Positions 24,960 through 34,972 of a DNA stretch of 64,000 bases are shown in pieces. The DNA is taken from the NCBI GenBank assembly GCA_003538625.1, contig DPRR01000016.1:110738-174737 (forward strand), in the 5' to 3' direction. Every line of letters begins with the position of its first letter. The stretch's first letter is position 1. A program made the translations under genes and the position numbers. The DNA comes from Ignavibacteriales bacterium. GTDB lineage: Bacteria > Bacteroidota > Ignavibacteria > Ignavibacteriales > Ignavibacteriaceae. Below the pieces are notes generated by a model. The model was not told the DNA's origin. It did not search any database and was given only the letters and a program-made list of their open reading frames with translations.

Positions 24960-26936
24960 ATGTCTTTAAGGATTTCTTTTTTATTCACAGCCTTTTTAGC
25001 CTTACTGGTTGCAGCATGTTCTCCGGAACATTCTAAAATTATTATTGCTGAATATGATGATTCTAATATTACAATGGATGAATTTGAAAAGGCTTATGCT
25101 AAAAATGTTGGCGGATATGAAGTTGCTGCAGATGATAGTTTTGAGAATTATAAAAATTTTGCTGATCTGTACACAAACTTCAAAATGAAATTAGCAGATG
25201 CGCATGTTCGGGGCTACCAAAATGATCCCGCTTTGGCACAGGAATTACAGGATTATAAAAAGAAAGTCGGATCATCATACATCCTTGAAAAATATTTGGT
25301 GGAACCGAACATTAAAGAAATGTATGATAGAAGAAAAATAGAAATCCGTGCAAGCCATTTAATGATTAGACCTGATTCTACAGGTGAGGTGGCTGCTCTA
25401 AAATTAACCCAAAGTATTTTAGACAGTATCAAACAAGGCAAATCATTTGAAGAGATGGTTGCAAAATATTCTCAGGATAATTTTTCCAAAACTAAAGGTG
25501 GAGATATCTTTTACTTTACTGCCGGTCAACTTCCTTTTGAATTTGAAGATGCTTGTTATAATACTGAAAAAGGAAATGTTTATCCGGAAGTTGTTCATAC
25601 CAGATTTGGTTATCATATAATTAAAGTAACTGATAAAAAACCAAGAATTCCAAAAATAAGAGCCAGTCATATTTTGATAAGTTATATGAATCCGGAGGGA
25701 GTTGTCGATTCTGCTGCTGCACAACTTACAATGGATAGTGTGCTTACTGAGTTGAAAGCCGGTAAGGATTTTGGTGAGGTAGCACAAAAATATTCAGATG
25801 ATACTGGAACTAAAGATAAAGGCGGTGACCTTGGTTTTTTTGAGAGAAGGATGATGGTTCAGGAATTTGATGAAGCAGCATTTAATCTGGGTGTTGGTCA
25901 GGTATCTGATGTAGTTAAAACAAATTTTGGTTTACACGTTATCAAAGTTACTGACAAACAGGATTATCCGACTTTTGAAGCAGATAGAGATAATCTGAAA
26001 ACCTTATTAAAACGCACCCGTTATAATGATTTGTACGCAGATTTGATTAACAGTTATAAAAAAGAATATAATTACAATTTAAATGAATCAGTAATTCAAC
26101 AGATTGCCAGCAGCAATGATTCATCAGTAATCGGTGCCGAAATGAAAAGTGCTGATAAAATTGGTTCAGATGTAGTTTATTCATTTGCTAACCATGTAGA
26201 AAATGCTAATGATTTTTATTCTAAGTTAAAATCGGATACTGAATTCAGTGGTAAAAAATTTACTGCGGATATATTAAATAAAGCAGCAAATAAACTTAGC
26301 GAGCAGGCACTGCTTGAAGAAAAAGCATTGTCTCTGGAAAAAACAGATTCTCAATTTGCAGACCTTATGAAAGATTATCAAAATGGCATATTTATTTTTA
26401 AACTTCAGGAGGATGAAGTTTGGAATAAAGTTGCTATTGATAGTGCGAAGCTTTATGATTTTTATAAAAAGAATATGCAAAAATATGCCTGGCCGGATAG
26501 AGTTGCGTATACGGAGATATTTGCCAGAAAAGATTCTGTTATAAATAATTACTATAATTTGCTTAAACATGGTGAACATTTTGATTCCTTAGCTGCAAAA
26601 ACTGAAAAATCACAGGTAAAAGAGAAAAAAGGTAAATATGATTTGCAAGCAGTCGGATCTTCAGAGTTTTCGCAAACTGTTTACAATCTAAAAAATGTTG
26701 GTGATTATACTGAACCAATTGCTAATCAAGGTGGTTTTTCTATTTTAAGATTGGATGCAAAAGAACCTGCAAGATTAAAAACCTTTGAAGAAGCGAAAGC
26801 AGAAGTATCCGGTGCTTATCAGGAATATGAGAGCAAACGACTTGAGAACGAGTACATCGATTCTTTAAAGAAAACGTATTCACCTGTAATTAATTATGAT
26901 GAATTGCGAAAAGCATTTAAACAAAACAATAACTAA
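24960..26936 (+). CDS. Peptidyl-prolyl cis-trans isomerase, lipoprotein with two parvulin domains
   Basis: 658 residues. Lipoprotein signal ending L-V-A-A-C (Cys20). Two parvulin (rotamase) domains: about 125-222 (R-A-S-H-L-M-I...G-G-D-I-F-Y-F...F-G-Y-H-I-I-K-V-T) and 228-332 (R-A-S-H-I-L-I...G-G-D-L-G-F-F...F-G-L-H-V-I-K-V). A long helical and beta region follows, ending in another parvulin-like tail (about 540-640). The architecture resembles SurA/PrsA-type periplasmic chaperones for outer-membrane proteins. First of three adjacent isomerase genes. Confidence 0.88.
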   Translation: MSLRISFLFTAFLALLVAACSPEHSKIIIAEYDDSNITMDEFEKAYAKNVGGYEVAADDSFENYKNFADLYTNFKMKLADAHVRGYQNDPALAQELQDYKKKVGSSYILEKYLVEPNIKEMYDRRKIEIRASHLMIRPDSTGEVAALKLTQSILDSIKQGKSFEEMVAKYSQDNFSKTKGGDIFYFTAGQLPFEFEDACYNTEKGNVYPEVVHTRFGYHIIKVTDKKPRIPKIRASHILISYMNPEGVVDSAAAQLTMDSVLTELKAGKDFGEVAQKYSDDTGTKDKGGDLGFFERRMMVQEFDEAAFNLGVGQVSDVVKTNFGLHVIKVTDKQDYPTFEADRDNLKTLLKRTRYNDLYADLINSYKKEYNYNLNESVIQQIASSNDSSVIGAEMKSADKIGSDVVYSFANHVENANDFYSKLKSDTEFSGKKFTADILNKAANKLSEQALLEEKALSLEKTDSQFADLMKDYQNGIFIFKLQEDEVWNKVAIDSAKLYDFYKKNMQKYAWPDRVAYTEIFARKDSVINNYYNLLKHGEHFDSLAAKTEKSQVKEKKGKYDLQAVGSSEFSQTVYNLKNVGDYTEPIANQGGFSILRLDAKEPARLKTFEEAKAEVSGAYQEYESKRLENEYIDSLKKTYSPVINYDELRKAFKQNNN

Positions 26937-27726
26937 AATTTTATTTCTTTTTGGAGTTCTTGTATTTGCGGCATGTACTAAAGAACAGAAGAAAGATGAT
27001 TTTATAGCTCGCGTTAATGATTCTTATCTAACCAGGGAAGAATTTTCTTCCCTGGTTGATACAACAAGTCTAAGCACCACACAGAAAGATCAGGTAATTA
27101 AGAACTGGATATATCAAGAAATATTATATCAAAAAGCATCTAAAAAAGGTATTACCAAACGGGAAGACTATAAGAATATATTAAAAAAATCTTCATATGA
27201 ATTGGCTGCTGCAATGTTGATAGAAGATTATTTATCAGGTGAAGAAACTAATTATTCAGATGATGATCTTAAAAATTATTTTGAACAGAATAAAAATTAT
27301 TTTCGTGCAGCTTCAGATTTATATTTATTAAACAAAGTTGCCTTTAGCAGTGAAGAAAAAGCAATTAAATTCAGAACTCTTGCATTGGAAAGTGATTGGA
27401 AAAAATCAGTAAATGTGTTCTCAAGTGATTCCACTATGTTAAAAAACTCAGCATCAGATCTGATAGAAGAAAACAATATCTATCCTGCGCAACTTTCCCG
27501 GATAATTAAAGAATTTTACCCTGAAGAAATTAGCATTGTAATTACAGAAAAACCTGGATATTATTCCATTGTTCAATTGCTAAGTAAATTCGGTAAAGAG
27601 TCCATACCGCCATTTGAAATAATAAAATCAAAAATTGAAAAAAGATTTTTAGCTGAAAAGAAAAAAATGCTAGTTGAAGAGTATCTTAAAGAACTTTATT
27701 CCCAAAATGAAATCGAGATAAAATAA
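26896..27726 (+). CDS. SurA-N-like lipoprotein, probable folding factor without a clear parvulin domain
   Basis: 276 residues from ATG 26896, overlapping the preceding gene by 41 bases; its lipoprotein signal ends V-F-A-A-C (Cys27). The segment I-A-R-V-N-D-S-Y-L-T-R-E-E-F is the start of the SurA/PpiC chaperone domain, and the C-terminal K-S-K-I-E-K-R-F-L-A-E-K-K-K-M-L is its last helix, but the parvulin core (H...G-G...G-F-H) in between is not recognisable. Probably a chaperone partner of the isomerases on each side. Stop TAA overlaps the next start by one base. Confidence 0.7.
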   Translation: MMNCEKHLNKTITKILFLFGVLVFAACTKEQKKDDFIARVNDSYLTREEFSSLVDTTSLSTTQKDQVIKNWIYQEILYQKASKKGITKREDYKNILKKSSYELAAAMLIEDYLSGEETNYSDDDLKNYFEQNKNYFRAASDLYLLNKVAFSSEEKAIKFRTLALESDWKKSVNVFSSDSTMLKNSASDLIEENNIYPAQLSRIIKEFYPEEISIVITEKPGYYSIVQLLSKFGKESIPPFEIIKSKIEKRFLAEKKKMLVEEYLKELYSQNEIEIK

Positions 27727-28997
27727 TGAAAGTAAATATAGCTGCCATCATTTTGCTTATTACTGTTGGCATATTTCCGCAAACTACTCTGGATAAAATA
27801 GTTGCAGTAGTAGATAATGAAATAATATTACAGAGTGAGCTTGACTTTCAGGTTGGAATTTATGCGTCACAAAGGCAAATCGATCCGAACACTCCCGGAT
27901 TAAGAGACCAGCTTCTTAAATCAATGATAGAAGAAAAATTAATTTATGCTCAGGCAGATCTTGATTCCATCACTGTAACTGAAGATGAAATAAATCAGCG
28001 TATTGATTATCAAATAAGCTCTTTTGTTCAGCAGTATGGTTCTGTTGCCAATATCGAAAAAATATATGGGATGAGTATTGACAGAATAAAAAGAGAATTA
28101 CGCGATGAAGTTCGTAAAAGTCTGATGTCCCAAAAACTGCAGGAAAAAAACTTTGGTAAAGTACAGGCAAGCAGAAGAGAAGTTGAAGAATTTTTTGATA
28201 CATATAAAGATAGTATCGGAGTAATTCCGGAAAAGGTAACTATCTTTCATATTTTCCAAAATCCTAAAGCAAGCCAGAAATTAAAAAAGAAATTTTATGA
28301 TAGAGCTGCGGCATTGCTGGATTCATTAAAAGAAGGTAAAGATTTTGCAGAGCTTGCAAAAAAATATTCCGATGATCCCGGAAGCGCAGCACAGGGCGGC
28401 GATCTTGGATTTGTAAAGAAAGGTGTATTCTATCCTGAGTTTGAAGAAGCTGCATTTAAACTTGATAACGGTCAGACTTCAGGAGTTGTGGAATCACCGG
28501 TTGGATTTCATATAATTCAGATGATTGAAAAACGGGGCGAATCAATTCATACCCGCCACATTTTAATTAAGATTAAGGCTGATGAGGATGCAGATCTAAA
28601 AACAATTGATTTTCTATCTGAAATAAGAGATAGTATTCAAAAAGGATTTGGTACGTTTCAGGATTTTGCAAAAAAATACAGCGAAGATAAAGAGACAGCA
28701 CCTTTTGGTGGTGAATTAGGCAGCTTTTATATCAGCCAATTGGATAAAGCTTTGCTGGATGCTGTTGGTAAATTAAAACAGGGCGAGATTGGTTACCCGA
28801 GGAGATTGGAATACGCACCCGGTACTTATGGATATCATATCGTATGGCTGCAATCAAGAATTCCGCAGCACAAAGCAAGTTTAACTGAAGATTATACTGA
28901 AGTGAAAAAACTTGCAGATGAAAACAAGAAGCAAAAAGAGTACACAAAATGGATTGAAACTATTAAGAGCAAAATCTATTGGGAAGTAAGAATTTAA
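27726..28997 (+). CDS. surA: Periplasmic peptidyl-prolyl isomerase SurA
   Basis: 423 residues. Signal peptide about 1-19, chaperone domain I-V-A-V-V-D-N-E-I-I-L-Q-S-E-L (27-41), then two parvulin domains: about 170-270 (I-F-H-I-F-Q-N...G-G-D-L-G-F-V...V-G-F-H-I-I-Q-M) and 275-380 (T-R-H-I-L-I-K...G-G-E-L-G-S-F...Y-G-Y-H-I-V-W). This is the SurA order, and the length matches SurA (about 430). It assists folding of outer-membrane barrels in the periplasm. It overlaps the previous stop (TAATG) and precedes MoxR by 17 bases. Confidence 0.88.
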   Translation: MKVNIAAIILLITVGIFPQTTLDKIVAVVDNEIILQSELDFQVGIYASQRQIDPNTPGLRDQLLKSMIEEKLIYAQADLDSITVTEDEINQRIDYQISSFVQQYGSVANIEKIYGMSIDRIKRELRDEVRKSLMSQKLQEKNFGKVQASRREVEEFFDTYKDSIGVIPEKVTIFHIFQNPKASQKLKKKFYDRAAALLDSLKEGKDFAELAKKYSDDPGSAAQGGDLGFVKKGVFYPEFEEAAFKLDNGQTSGVVESPVGFHIIQMIEKRGESIHTRHILIKIKADEDADLKTIDFLSEIRDSIQKGFGTFQDFAKKYSEDKETAPFGGELGSFYISQLDKALLDAVGKLKQGEIGYPRRLEYAPGTYGYHIVWLQSRIPQHKASLTEDYTEVKKLADENKKQKEYTKWIETIKSKIYWEVRI

Positions 28998-29014
28998 AAC
29001 TAACAGGATTTTAA

Positions 29015-30010
29015 GTGAGCGAATTAAATTCAGATAATGATGTTCAATTAGTCGAACAGCTAAATATTAAAGTATCAGAAATTAAATCTGAAATAGCTAA
29101 AGTAATAGTCGGGCAGGATGAGATCATTAACCAGTTAATCATTTCACTTCTATCTCGCGGTCATTGTTTATTAGTAGGTGTTCCGGGTTTAGCAAAAACA
29201 TTGCTTATCAAAACTCTTGCGGAAGTAATGGACTTAAAGTTCAGCAGGATCCAATTTACACCGGATCTTATGCCGAGTGATATAACCGGAACAGAAATTC
29301 TTGAAGAAGACCTTGCAACAAAGAAGAGAAATTTTAGATTTATTTCGGGTCCTATTTTTGCAAATATTATTCTTGCTGATGAAATCAACAGGACTCCACC
29401 TAAAACGCAGGCAGCTTTATTAGAAGCGATGCAGGAACATAAAGTAACAGCCGCCGGAAATACTTATCAATTACCTGAACCTTTTTTTGTTTTAGCAACT
29501 CAAAATCCGATTGAACAGGAGGGAACGTATCCACTTCCTGAAGCGCAACTTGATAGATTTATGTTTAATCTCTGGCTGGAATATCCTTCTGTAAGTGAAG
29601 AAATAAAAGTTGTACAAACAACCACAAGTGTGTACAAAGCCAGCTTAAAGAAAGTAGTTTCGTCTGATGAAATAATTAATTTTCAGGATCTTGTTAGAAA
29701 AGTACCTGTGGCGCCAAACGTAATAGAGTTTGCCGTAAAAGTTTCTAATATGACAAGACCTGTAAATGGAAATGCTCCCAAGTACGTTAAGGATTGGGTT
29801 ACATGGGGTGCCGGTCCAAGAGCATCTCAATATTTAGTTTTGGCTGCTAAAACCCGTTCAATAATTCAAGGTCGATATACCCCAAACATAGATGATATAA
29901 AGGCTTCTATGATGCCGGTATTAAGACACAGAATTATTACAAACTTTAGTGCTGAAGCTGAAGGCATATCTTCAATTGATGTGATAAAAAGAGTGGAAGC
30001 CGAAGCTTAG
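29015..30010 (+). CDS. MoxR family AAA+ ATPase
   Basis: 331 residues from GTG 29015. Walker A G-V-P-G-L-A-K-T at about 54-61, Walker B L-A-D-E-I-N-R-T-P-P-K-T-Q-A-A-L-L-E-A-M-Q-E at about 119-140, sensor A-T-Q-N-P-I-E-Q-E-G-T-Y-P-L-P-E-A-Q. These are diagnostic of MoxR. Such ATPases usually work with DUF58/von Willebrand A proteins in maturation of membrane complexes; those partners are not in this window because the strand switches at 30011. It ends the isomerase operon. Confidence 0.93.
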   Translation: MSELNSDNDVQLVEQLNIKVSEIKSEIAKVIVGQDEIINQLIISLLSRGHCLLVGVPGLAKTLLIKTLAEVMDLKFSRIQFTPDLMPSDITGTEILEEDLATKKRNFRFISGPIFANIILADEINRTPPKTQAALLEAMQEHKVTAAGNTYQLPEPFFVLATQNPIEQEGTYPLPEAQLDRFMFNLWLEYPSVSEEIKVVQTTTSVYKASLKKVVSSDEIINFQDLVRKVPVAPNVIEFAVKVSNMTRPVNGNAPKYVKDWVTWGAGPRASQYLVLAAKTRSIIQGRYTPNIDDIKASMMPVLRHRIITNFSAEAEGISSIDVIKRVEAEA

Positions 30011-30020
30011 TTATAACAAT

Positions 30021-31070
30021 TTATAATTTTGCAATAGAATAATTTTTATAAGCAAAGTAAATTTCCGTAGCTGCCGTTCTAACTACTGTTGCTGTGGGAA
30101 CTGCTAACAACATTCCGATTAACCCGAATAATTCACTGCCTGTAATTATTAAAAGAATAATTATTATCGGGTGCATATCCACGCTTTTAGAAAATACATA
30201 CGGCTGAACAATACCATTATCCAAAGTGTAAGTTGCTGCTAATATCATAAGTATTAATGGAACCTGTGATAAATCACCAGTTTGCATAATTGAAAGAATT
30301 ATCGCCGGGATTCCTCCGATTACTGGGCCAAGATAGGGAACCAGATGACCAACTCCCGCAATCACTCCTAAAGGTAAAGCATTTGGCAATCCAATAAAGT
30401 AAAATCCAAAACCTATTGCCACACCTACAAAAGTTGCATCAAAAATCCAGCCTCTAACAAATCTGCCAAGCTGCAGACTAACTCTCTTTAAAATCCAGTA
30501 CGACATTTCAAAATACTTGTTGGGTACAATATGTATTAATCCTTTTTGAATAACAGCGCTGTCTTTAAGCAGATAAAAAGTTATAAATGGAACAATCACT
30601 AAAAAAGCAGCAAGCGATACAATACCGCTAACATATGATGTAAGATGATTTATTGCATCATTAAATGATGTTGAAAAAATTTCCTGTACTTTTTTGGAAA
30701 GCTCACCTTTATTGAATAGAGGAAAAATGCCCAATATTTTTTTCTCGAGCGAATTAAGTTCTTCATTCAAGGAAAAATCTTTTAATGAAGCTATAACCTG
30801 ATCCATTTGATAAAAAAGTTTTGGAATTACAAATGAAAGCCCCAGGTAAAATAGAAATCCAAAAATTGCAAAGACTATAAGGGTCGAGATTGTTCTGGTA
30901 AATCCCTGTCCTTCAAAAAATTTTACAAAGGGTGCAAAGATAAATCCGAGTAAAACAGAAATTGCGATTAGAACTAAGACATTAATCAACAGATAGGAAA
31001 AATAAAAAAGTAATACAACTCCGATTAGTAAAAGTATAATCTTTGTATTTTTTTTAAGAAATGATTCCAT
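30021..31070 (-). CDS. AI-2E family transporter (UPF0118, PerM-like)
   Basis: 349 residues with about eight hydrophobic segments arranged as two at the N-terminus, a long amphipathic loop (about 75-140), and a block of six. The signatures F-I-T-F-Y-L-L-K-D and the C-terminal P-Y-L-G-P-V-I-G-G-I-P-A and L-A-V-P-T-A-T are typical. Family members export AI-2, act as Na+/H+ antiporters or have unknown substrates, so no substrate is claimed. Convergent with MoxR; 7 bases upstream of it lies the NifU-C gene. Confidence 0.88.
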   Translation of the reverse strand: MESFLKKNTKIILLLIGVVLLFYFSYLLINVLVLIAISVLLGFIFAPFVKFFEGQGFTRTISTLIVFAIFGFLFYLGLSFVIPKLFYQMDQVIASLKDFSLNEELNSLEKKILGIFPLFNKGELSKKVQEIFSTSFNDAINHLTSYVSGIVSLAAFLVIVPFITFYLLKDSAVIQKGLIHIVPNKYFEMSYWILKRVSLQLGRFVRGWIFDATFVGVAIGFGFYFIGLPNALPLGVIAGVGHLVPYLGPVIGGIPAIILSIMQTGDLSQVPLILMILAATYTLDNGIVQPYVFSKSVDMHPIIIILLIITGSELFGLIGMLLAVPTATVVRTAATEIYFAYKNYSIAKL

Positions 31071-31077
31071 ATAAAAA

Positions 31078-31302
31078 TTAACTTACTGCCTCTATTCTTC
31101 TTACTGCAGGAACCTCTTTCATGATTGCTCTTTCAATTCCGGCTCGCAGCGTCATAATTGAAAGCGGACAAATTTCACACGAACCGGTAAGCCTTACTTT
31201 TACAATACCATCATCCGTAACCTCAACTAATTCAACATCACCGTTATCAGCCTGTAAAAAAGGTCTGATATTGTTTAATGCTTTTTGTATTTCGTTTTTC
31301 AT
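31078..31302 (-). CDS. NifU C-terminal domain iron-sulfur scaffold protein
   Basis: 74 residues from ATG 31302 (a start 18 bases earlier is possible but adds M-K-V-K-L-L only). G-D-V-E-L-V-E-V and G-S-C-E-I-C-P-L-S-I-M-T-L-R with the C-x-x-C pair at about 46-49 are the Nfu signature. Nfu proteins carry a 4Fe-4S cluster to client enzymes. The next gene upstream, Mrp, is another cluster carrier, so the two probably act together; gap of 73 bases. Confidence 0.9.
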   Translation of the reverse strand: MKNEIQKALNNIRPFLQADNGDVELVEVTDDGIVKVRLTGSCEICPLSIMTLRAGIERAIMKEVPAVRRIEAVS

Positions 31303-31375
31303 TAACAATTTAACTTTCAATTAACCAATTTAACTCTGGCAGTTAATATCGTTTTAATAAATATTTAATGCAAAA

Positions 31376-32482
31376 TTAATCCTGATCGCCGAGTAATATT
31401 TCAATTTTATCGGATGCATTAGAATTTCTGATGTTAACCTGTTCAGTAAATTTGCGGGAAATATCCATCAAAATACTTGTTTCATTGGCGTCAGGAATCC
31501 CATAAACCATTGGCATCCCTGCATCTCCGCCTTCTCTGATTCTTGGATCGATTGGAATGCCGCCAAGAAAAGTAGTGTTAAGTTCTTTACAAATTTTTTC
31601 GCCGCCTCCCGACCCAAAAATATTATATCTGTTGCCTGTATCCGGTGCAATAAAGTAACTCATATTTTCTACCACTCCAAGAATGGGAACGTTAACCCGT
31701 TCAAACATCTTAAGTGCTTTTCGTGCATCTATTAGAGAAACTTCCTGAGGCGTTGTTACAATTACTGCCCCGGTCAATGGAATTGTTTGTACTAAAGTTA
31801 ATTGTATATCACCTGTCCCGGGAGGAAGATCAAAAATTAAATAATCAAGTTCACCCCAGTTAACATCAGTCATAAATTGTTTAATCGCTCCGCTTGCCAT
31901 TGGTCCGCGCCAGATAATCGGGGCTTTATCATCAACAAGCAAGCCGATAGACATAAATTTTATTCCATGACTTTCAAGCGGAATCATCTTTACGGAATTT
32001 TCAGCCTGATAAACTTTTGGCTTGTCATTCGAGCCCAGCATTAAAGGGATGCTTGGTCCATAAATATCGGCATCAATTAAACCGACACTGGCTCCATCTT
32101 TAGCAAGTGCTACTGCAAGATTAACTGCGACTGTACTTTTTCCAACACCGCCTTTACCGCTTGCAATTGCTATCGTATTTTTAACTCCCGGCAAAACCGC
32201 ATCCTTACGCGCATCCTTATGTGTAGATACTTTAGAAGTACTCTTACTGGAAATTTCAAGATTTACATTTTTGAGTTCAATAAAATCTTTTTTTAGATGA
32301 TTTATAATTTCATTCTTAACCTCTGTAGAATCTGCCGAGTTAAGCGAAATCTCTAATGATAAATCCAAATTATTTAATTCAAGTTTTTTTATTGAATTAA
32401 GTGTTAGGGAATTAGTGTTAATCCTACTGCTGTTTAAATTTTTTAATGAATTTACAATTGTACTTTTTGTAATCTCGAACAT
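31376..32482 (-). CDS. mrp: Mrp/NBP35-type iron-sulfur carrier ATPase (ApbC)
   Basis: 368 residues from ATG 32482, preferred over GTG 32521 because AGGAAAG lies just before it. N-terminal MIP18-like (DUF59-type) domain of about 85 residues, divergent, then the deviant Walker A S-G-K-G-G-V-G-K-S-T at about 108-117, I-D-A-D-I-Y-G-P-S-I-P, and D-L-P-P-G-T-G-D. No C-x-x-C pair typical of the cluster site was noticed in the C-terminal part, which ends with a G-S-G-G-G-E-K-I-C segment. Function: ATP-dependent loading of Fe-S clusters. Confidence 0.9.
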   Translation of the reverse strand: MFEITKSTIVNSLKNLNSSRINTNSLTLNSIKKLELNNLDLSLEISLNSADSTEVKNEIINHLKKDFIELKNVNLEISSKSTSKVSTHKDARKDAVLPGVKNTIAIASGKGGVGKSTVAVNLAVALAKDGASVGLIDADIYGPSIPLMLGSNDKPKVYQAENSVKMIPLESHGIKFMSIGLLVDDKAPIIWRGPMASGAIKQFMTDVNWGELDYLIFDLPPGTGDIQLTLVQTIPLTGAVIVTTPQEVSLIDARKALKMFERVNVPILGVVENMSYFIAPDTGNRYNIFGSGGGEKICKELNTTFLGGIPIDPRIREGGDAGMPMVYGIPDANETSILMDISRKFTEQVNIRNSNASDKIEILLGDQD

Positions 32483-32560
32483 TTTACTTTCCTGTTTCTT
32501 TTTAAATAAACTAAATGCCACTTTTATCTGAAAACTTTCTAATAATAATATCAGCTTACA

Positions 32561-34696
32561 TTATTTTTGAAAAGGTTTTTGGGATCTAACGCCCATTGCT
32601 TTTAATGCGTGATTCATCAGCCATTCCTGACTATTAATTTTTTTTGATGTTTCTTTAATCTGTGGAAAAATATAAGAACCATCCGGCTGTAGTATTCTTG
32701 TTTTAACATTATCTTTTAATGAAATCTTAATTAATGTTTTAATAAGTTCATCTTTTAATTTTTGATTCTCAATAGGGAATGCTACTTCAACTCTTCTATC
32801 CAGATTTCTTTGCATCATATCAGCACTGCTTAAGTAAATTTCTTCAGCACCATTATTGTAAAAATAGAAAAGTCTGCTGTGTTCCAGATATCTGCCGACA
32901 ATACTTCTTACTTCGATATTTTCACTTAGATCTTTTACACCCGGTACAAGGCTGCAAACACCTCTTACTATTAATTTAATTTCAACTCCGGCATTAGAAG
33001 CTTCATAAAGCGCACAAATAATTGCGGGATCAACCAATGAATTAAGTTTCAAAATTATTTTTGCTTCATTTCCGGAAGATGCAGATTCAATTTCCTTGTT
33101 AATCAATTCAAGAAATTTTTCGCGCATATTAACGGGAGATACAAATAATTTTTTGTACTCTTTTTGTTTTGAATATCCTGTAAGGAAATTAAAAATATCA
33201 GATACATCACTGCATATATCTTCGTCACAGGTAAATAATCCCAAATCTGTATATAGTTTTGCGGTAGTTGCATTATAATTACCCGTTGCAAGATGTACAT
33301 ATCTTTTTACCCCGTCGTATTCCTTGCGCACAACTAATGTCATCTTAGCATGAGTTTTTAATCCAACCAAACCATAAACAACGTGCACACCAACTTTTTC
33401 TAATTCTCTTGCCCAATAAATATTATTTTGTTCATCAAACCTGGCTTTTAACTCAACAAGCACAGCAACCTGCTTGCCCATTTCAGCGGCTTCAATTAAA
33501 CATCTAACAATCGGGGAATCCGGACCAACCCTGTACAATGTTTGTTTTATGGCAAGTACATCCGGATCCAAAGCTGCTTTTTTGATAAAATCAATAACAG
33601 GTGTAAATGAATGATATGGATGATGCAGTAAAATATCTTTTTGTCTTATGATTGAAAAAACATCATCTTCTTCTTCAAACACTTTTGGGGTAACCGGGTA
33701 AAATGGTTTTTCCTTTAATTGATGCAGCGGCAGTTTGAATAAAGCCATTACATCGCTCAATCCTAAAGGACCATCAGACATATGAACATCGTCTTTTGTT
33801 ATCTGAAGATTTTCAATTAACGTATTAAGCATAAAGTCCGGCATCGGGTGTCCTACTTCCAATCTAACAACACTTCCGAATCTTCTCTGTTTAATATTTT
33901 CTTCAATCACACTAAGCAAGTCATCAGCTTCATCTTCCTGAAGTTCAATATCTGTATCGCGCGTAATTCTAAATCTGTGTGCCTCAACTATTTCCATTCC
34001 GGGAAAAAGCAAAGACAAATTAGCTTTAATAAGATCTCCAAGCCAGAGATATGTTGCTGAAAAATTACCATTTGTACCAAATGATTTTTTAGGTTCTATA
34101 ATGTTATCAATCTGTAAGATGCGCGGTAATATGCTTGGTACTTTTACTCTCGCAAAATGATTTTCACCATTTGGTTTTTGTATTAGAATTGCAAGACTTA
34201 AACTTAAGTTTGAGATATATGGAAATGGTCTTCCCGGATCGAACGCAAGCGGAGTTAAAACAGGGTAGATTTCTTTTTTAAAATACTCCGTAAGTTTTTG
34301 TGCGGCGGACTCATTTATTTCCTCATAAGAAAGTAAATGAATATTGTTTTGCTTTAATGAAGGAATTATTTCATTTGTCCAATAATTATCTAATGTTTTC
34401 AGAAGAGGTTTTAAAGTCTTCTCTAGTTTTTTTAACTGTTCAATTGGCGTTAATCCATCTATAGAAGGCTCTTCTACATTTGCAGCAATTTGCTCTTTTA
34501 ATCCTGAAATTCTGATCATATAAAATTCATCCAGGTTGGAGCAGAAGATGGAAATGAATTTAATTTTTTCTAACAGCGGCAGTTCTGGATTTAGCGCTTC
34601 TTCCAAAACGCGTTTATTAAACTCAACCCAGCTTAAATCCCTGTTTATAAAATTTTCCGGTTTACTGTATTTTTTTAATAGTTCTTTTATATTCAT
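32561..34696 (-). CDS. ppk1: Polyphosphate kinase 1
   Basis: 711 residues from ATG 34696; the frame stays open upstream to 34882 but those 62 codons look unlike PPK, whose conserved start is F-I-N-R-D-L-S-W-V-E-F-N. N-terminal, head and two PLD-like C-domains are complete, with H-H-P-Y-H-S-F at about 370 and the phosphorylated His in G-L-K-T-H-A-K-M. It makes polyphosphate from ATP reversibly at the membrane. Usual length is about 690-720. The gene is followed by Mrp with about 80 bases between, so separate promoters are possible. Confidence 0.96.
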   Translation of the reverse strand: MNIKELLKKYSKPENFINRDLSWVEFNKRVLEEALNPELPLLEKIKFISIFCSNLDEFYMIRISGLKEQIAANVEEPSIDGLTPIEQLKKLEKTLKPLLKTLDNYWTNEIIPSLKQNNIHLLSYEEINESAAQKLTEYFKKEIYPVLTPLAFDPGRPFPYISNLSLSLAILIQKPNGENHFARVKVPSILPRILQIDNIIEPKKSFGTNGNFSATYLWLGDLIKANLSLLFPGMEIVEAHRFRITRDTDIELQEDEADDLLSVIEENIKQRRFGSVVRLEVGHPMPDFMLNTLIENLQITKDDVHMSDGPLGLSDVMALFKLPLHQLKEKPFYPVTPKVFEEEDDVFSIIRQKDILLHHPYHSFTPVIDFIKKAALDPDVLAIKQTLYRVGPDSPIVRCLIEAAEMGKQVAVLVELKARFDEQNNIYWARELEKVGVHVVYGLVGLKTHAKMTLVVRKEYDGVKRYVHLATGNYNATTAKLYTDLGLFTCDEDICSDVSDIFNFLTGYSKQKEYKKLFVSPVNMREKFLELINKEIESASSGNEAKIILKLNSLVDPAIICALYEASNAGVEIKLIVRGVCSLVPGVKDLSENIEVRSIVGRYLEHSRLFYFYNNGAEEIYLSSADMMQRNLDRRVEVAFPIENQKLKDELIKTLIKISLKDNVKTRILQPDGSYIFPQIKETSKKINSQEWLMNHALKAMGVRSQKPFQK

Positions 34697-34972
34697 ATTA
34701 TTTAATTCCAATCGAGTGCAAATATAAGCTAATTGCAAAAGATTTGCCGTGCTAAAAAGAGTAAATTCATTCAAAAACGTAATGGATTTATATCCTATCT
34801 GCTCGAATCGGGCTTTTTCTTCCAGAAGTAAGGAGTAAAAATTATCGGATTTGTAAAAAGTTCTGGAAATGCAATTATCCAAAACAAAATACTGATAGAA
34901 ATCTTTGTTAAAGTTAATTAAATTGGGCTCAAAATTATCTTGAAAAACAATTTAATACCTTATTAACACAAT

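Noticed and set aside
34697..34882. N-terminal extension of polyphosphate kinase
   Set aside because: The frame is open but its sequence does not resemble PPK1, which begins normally at the ATG at 34696.
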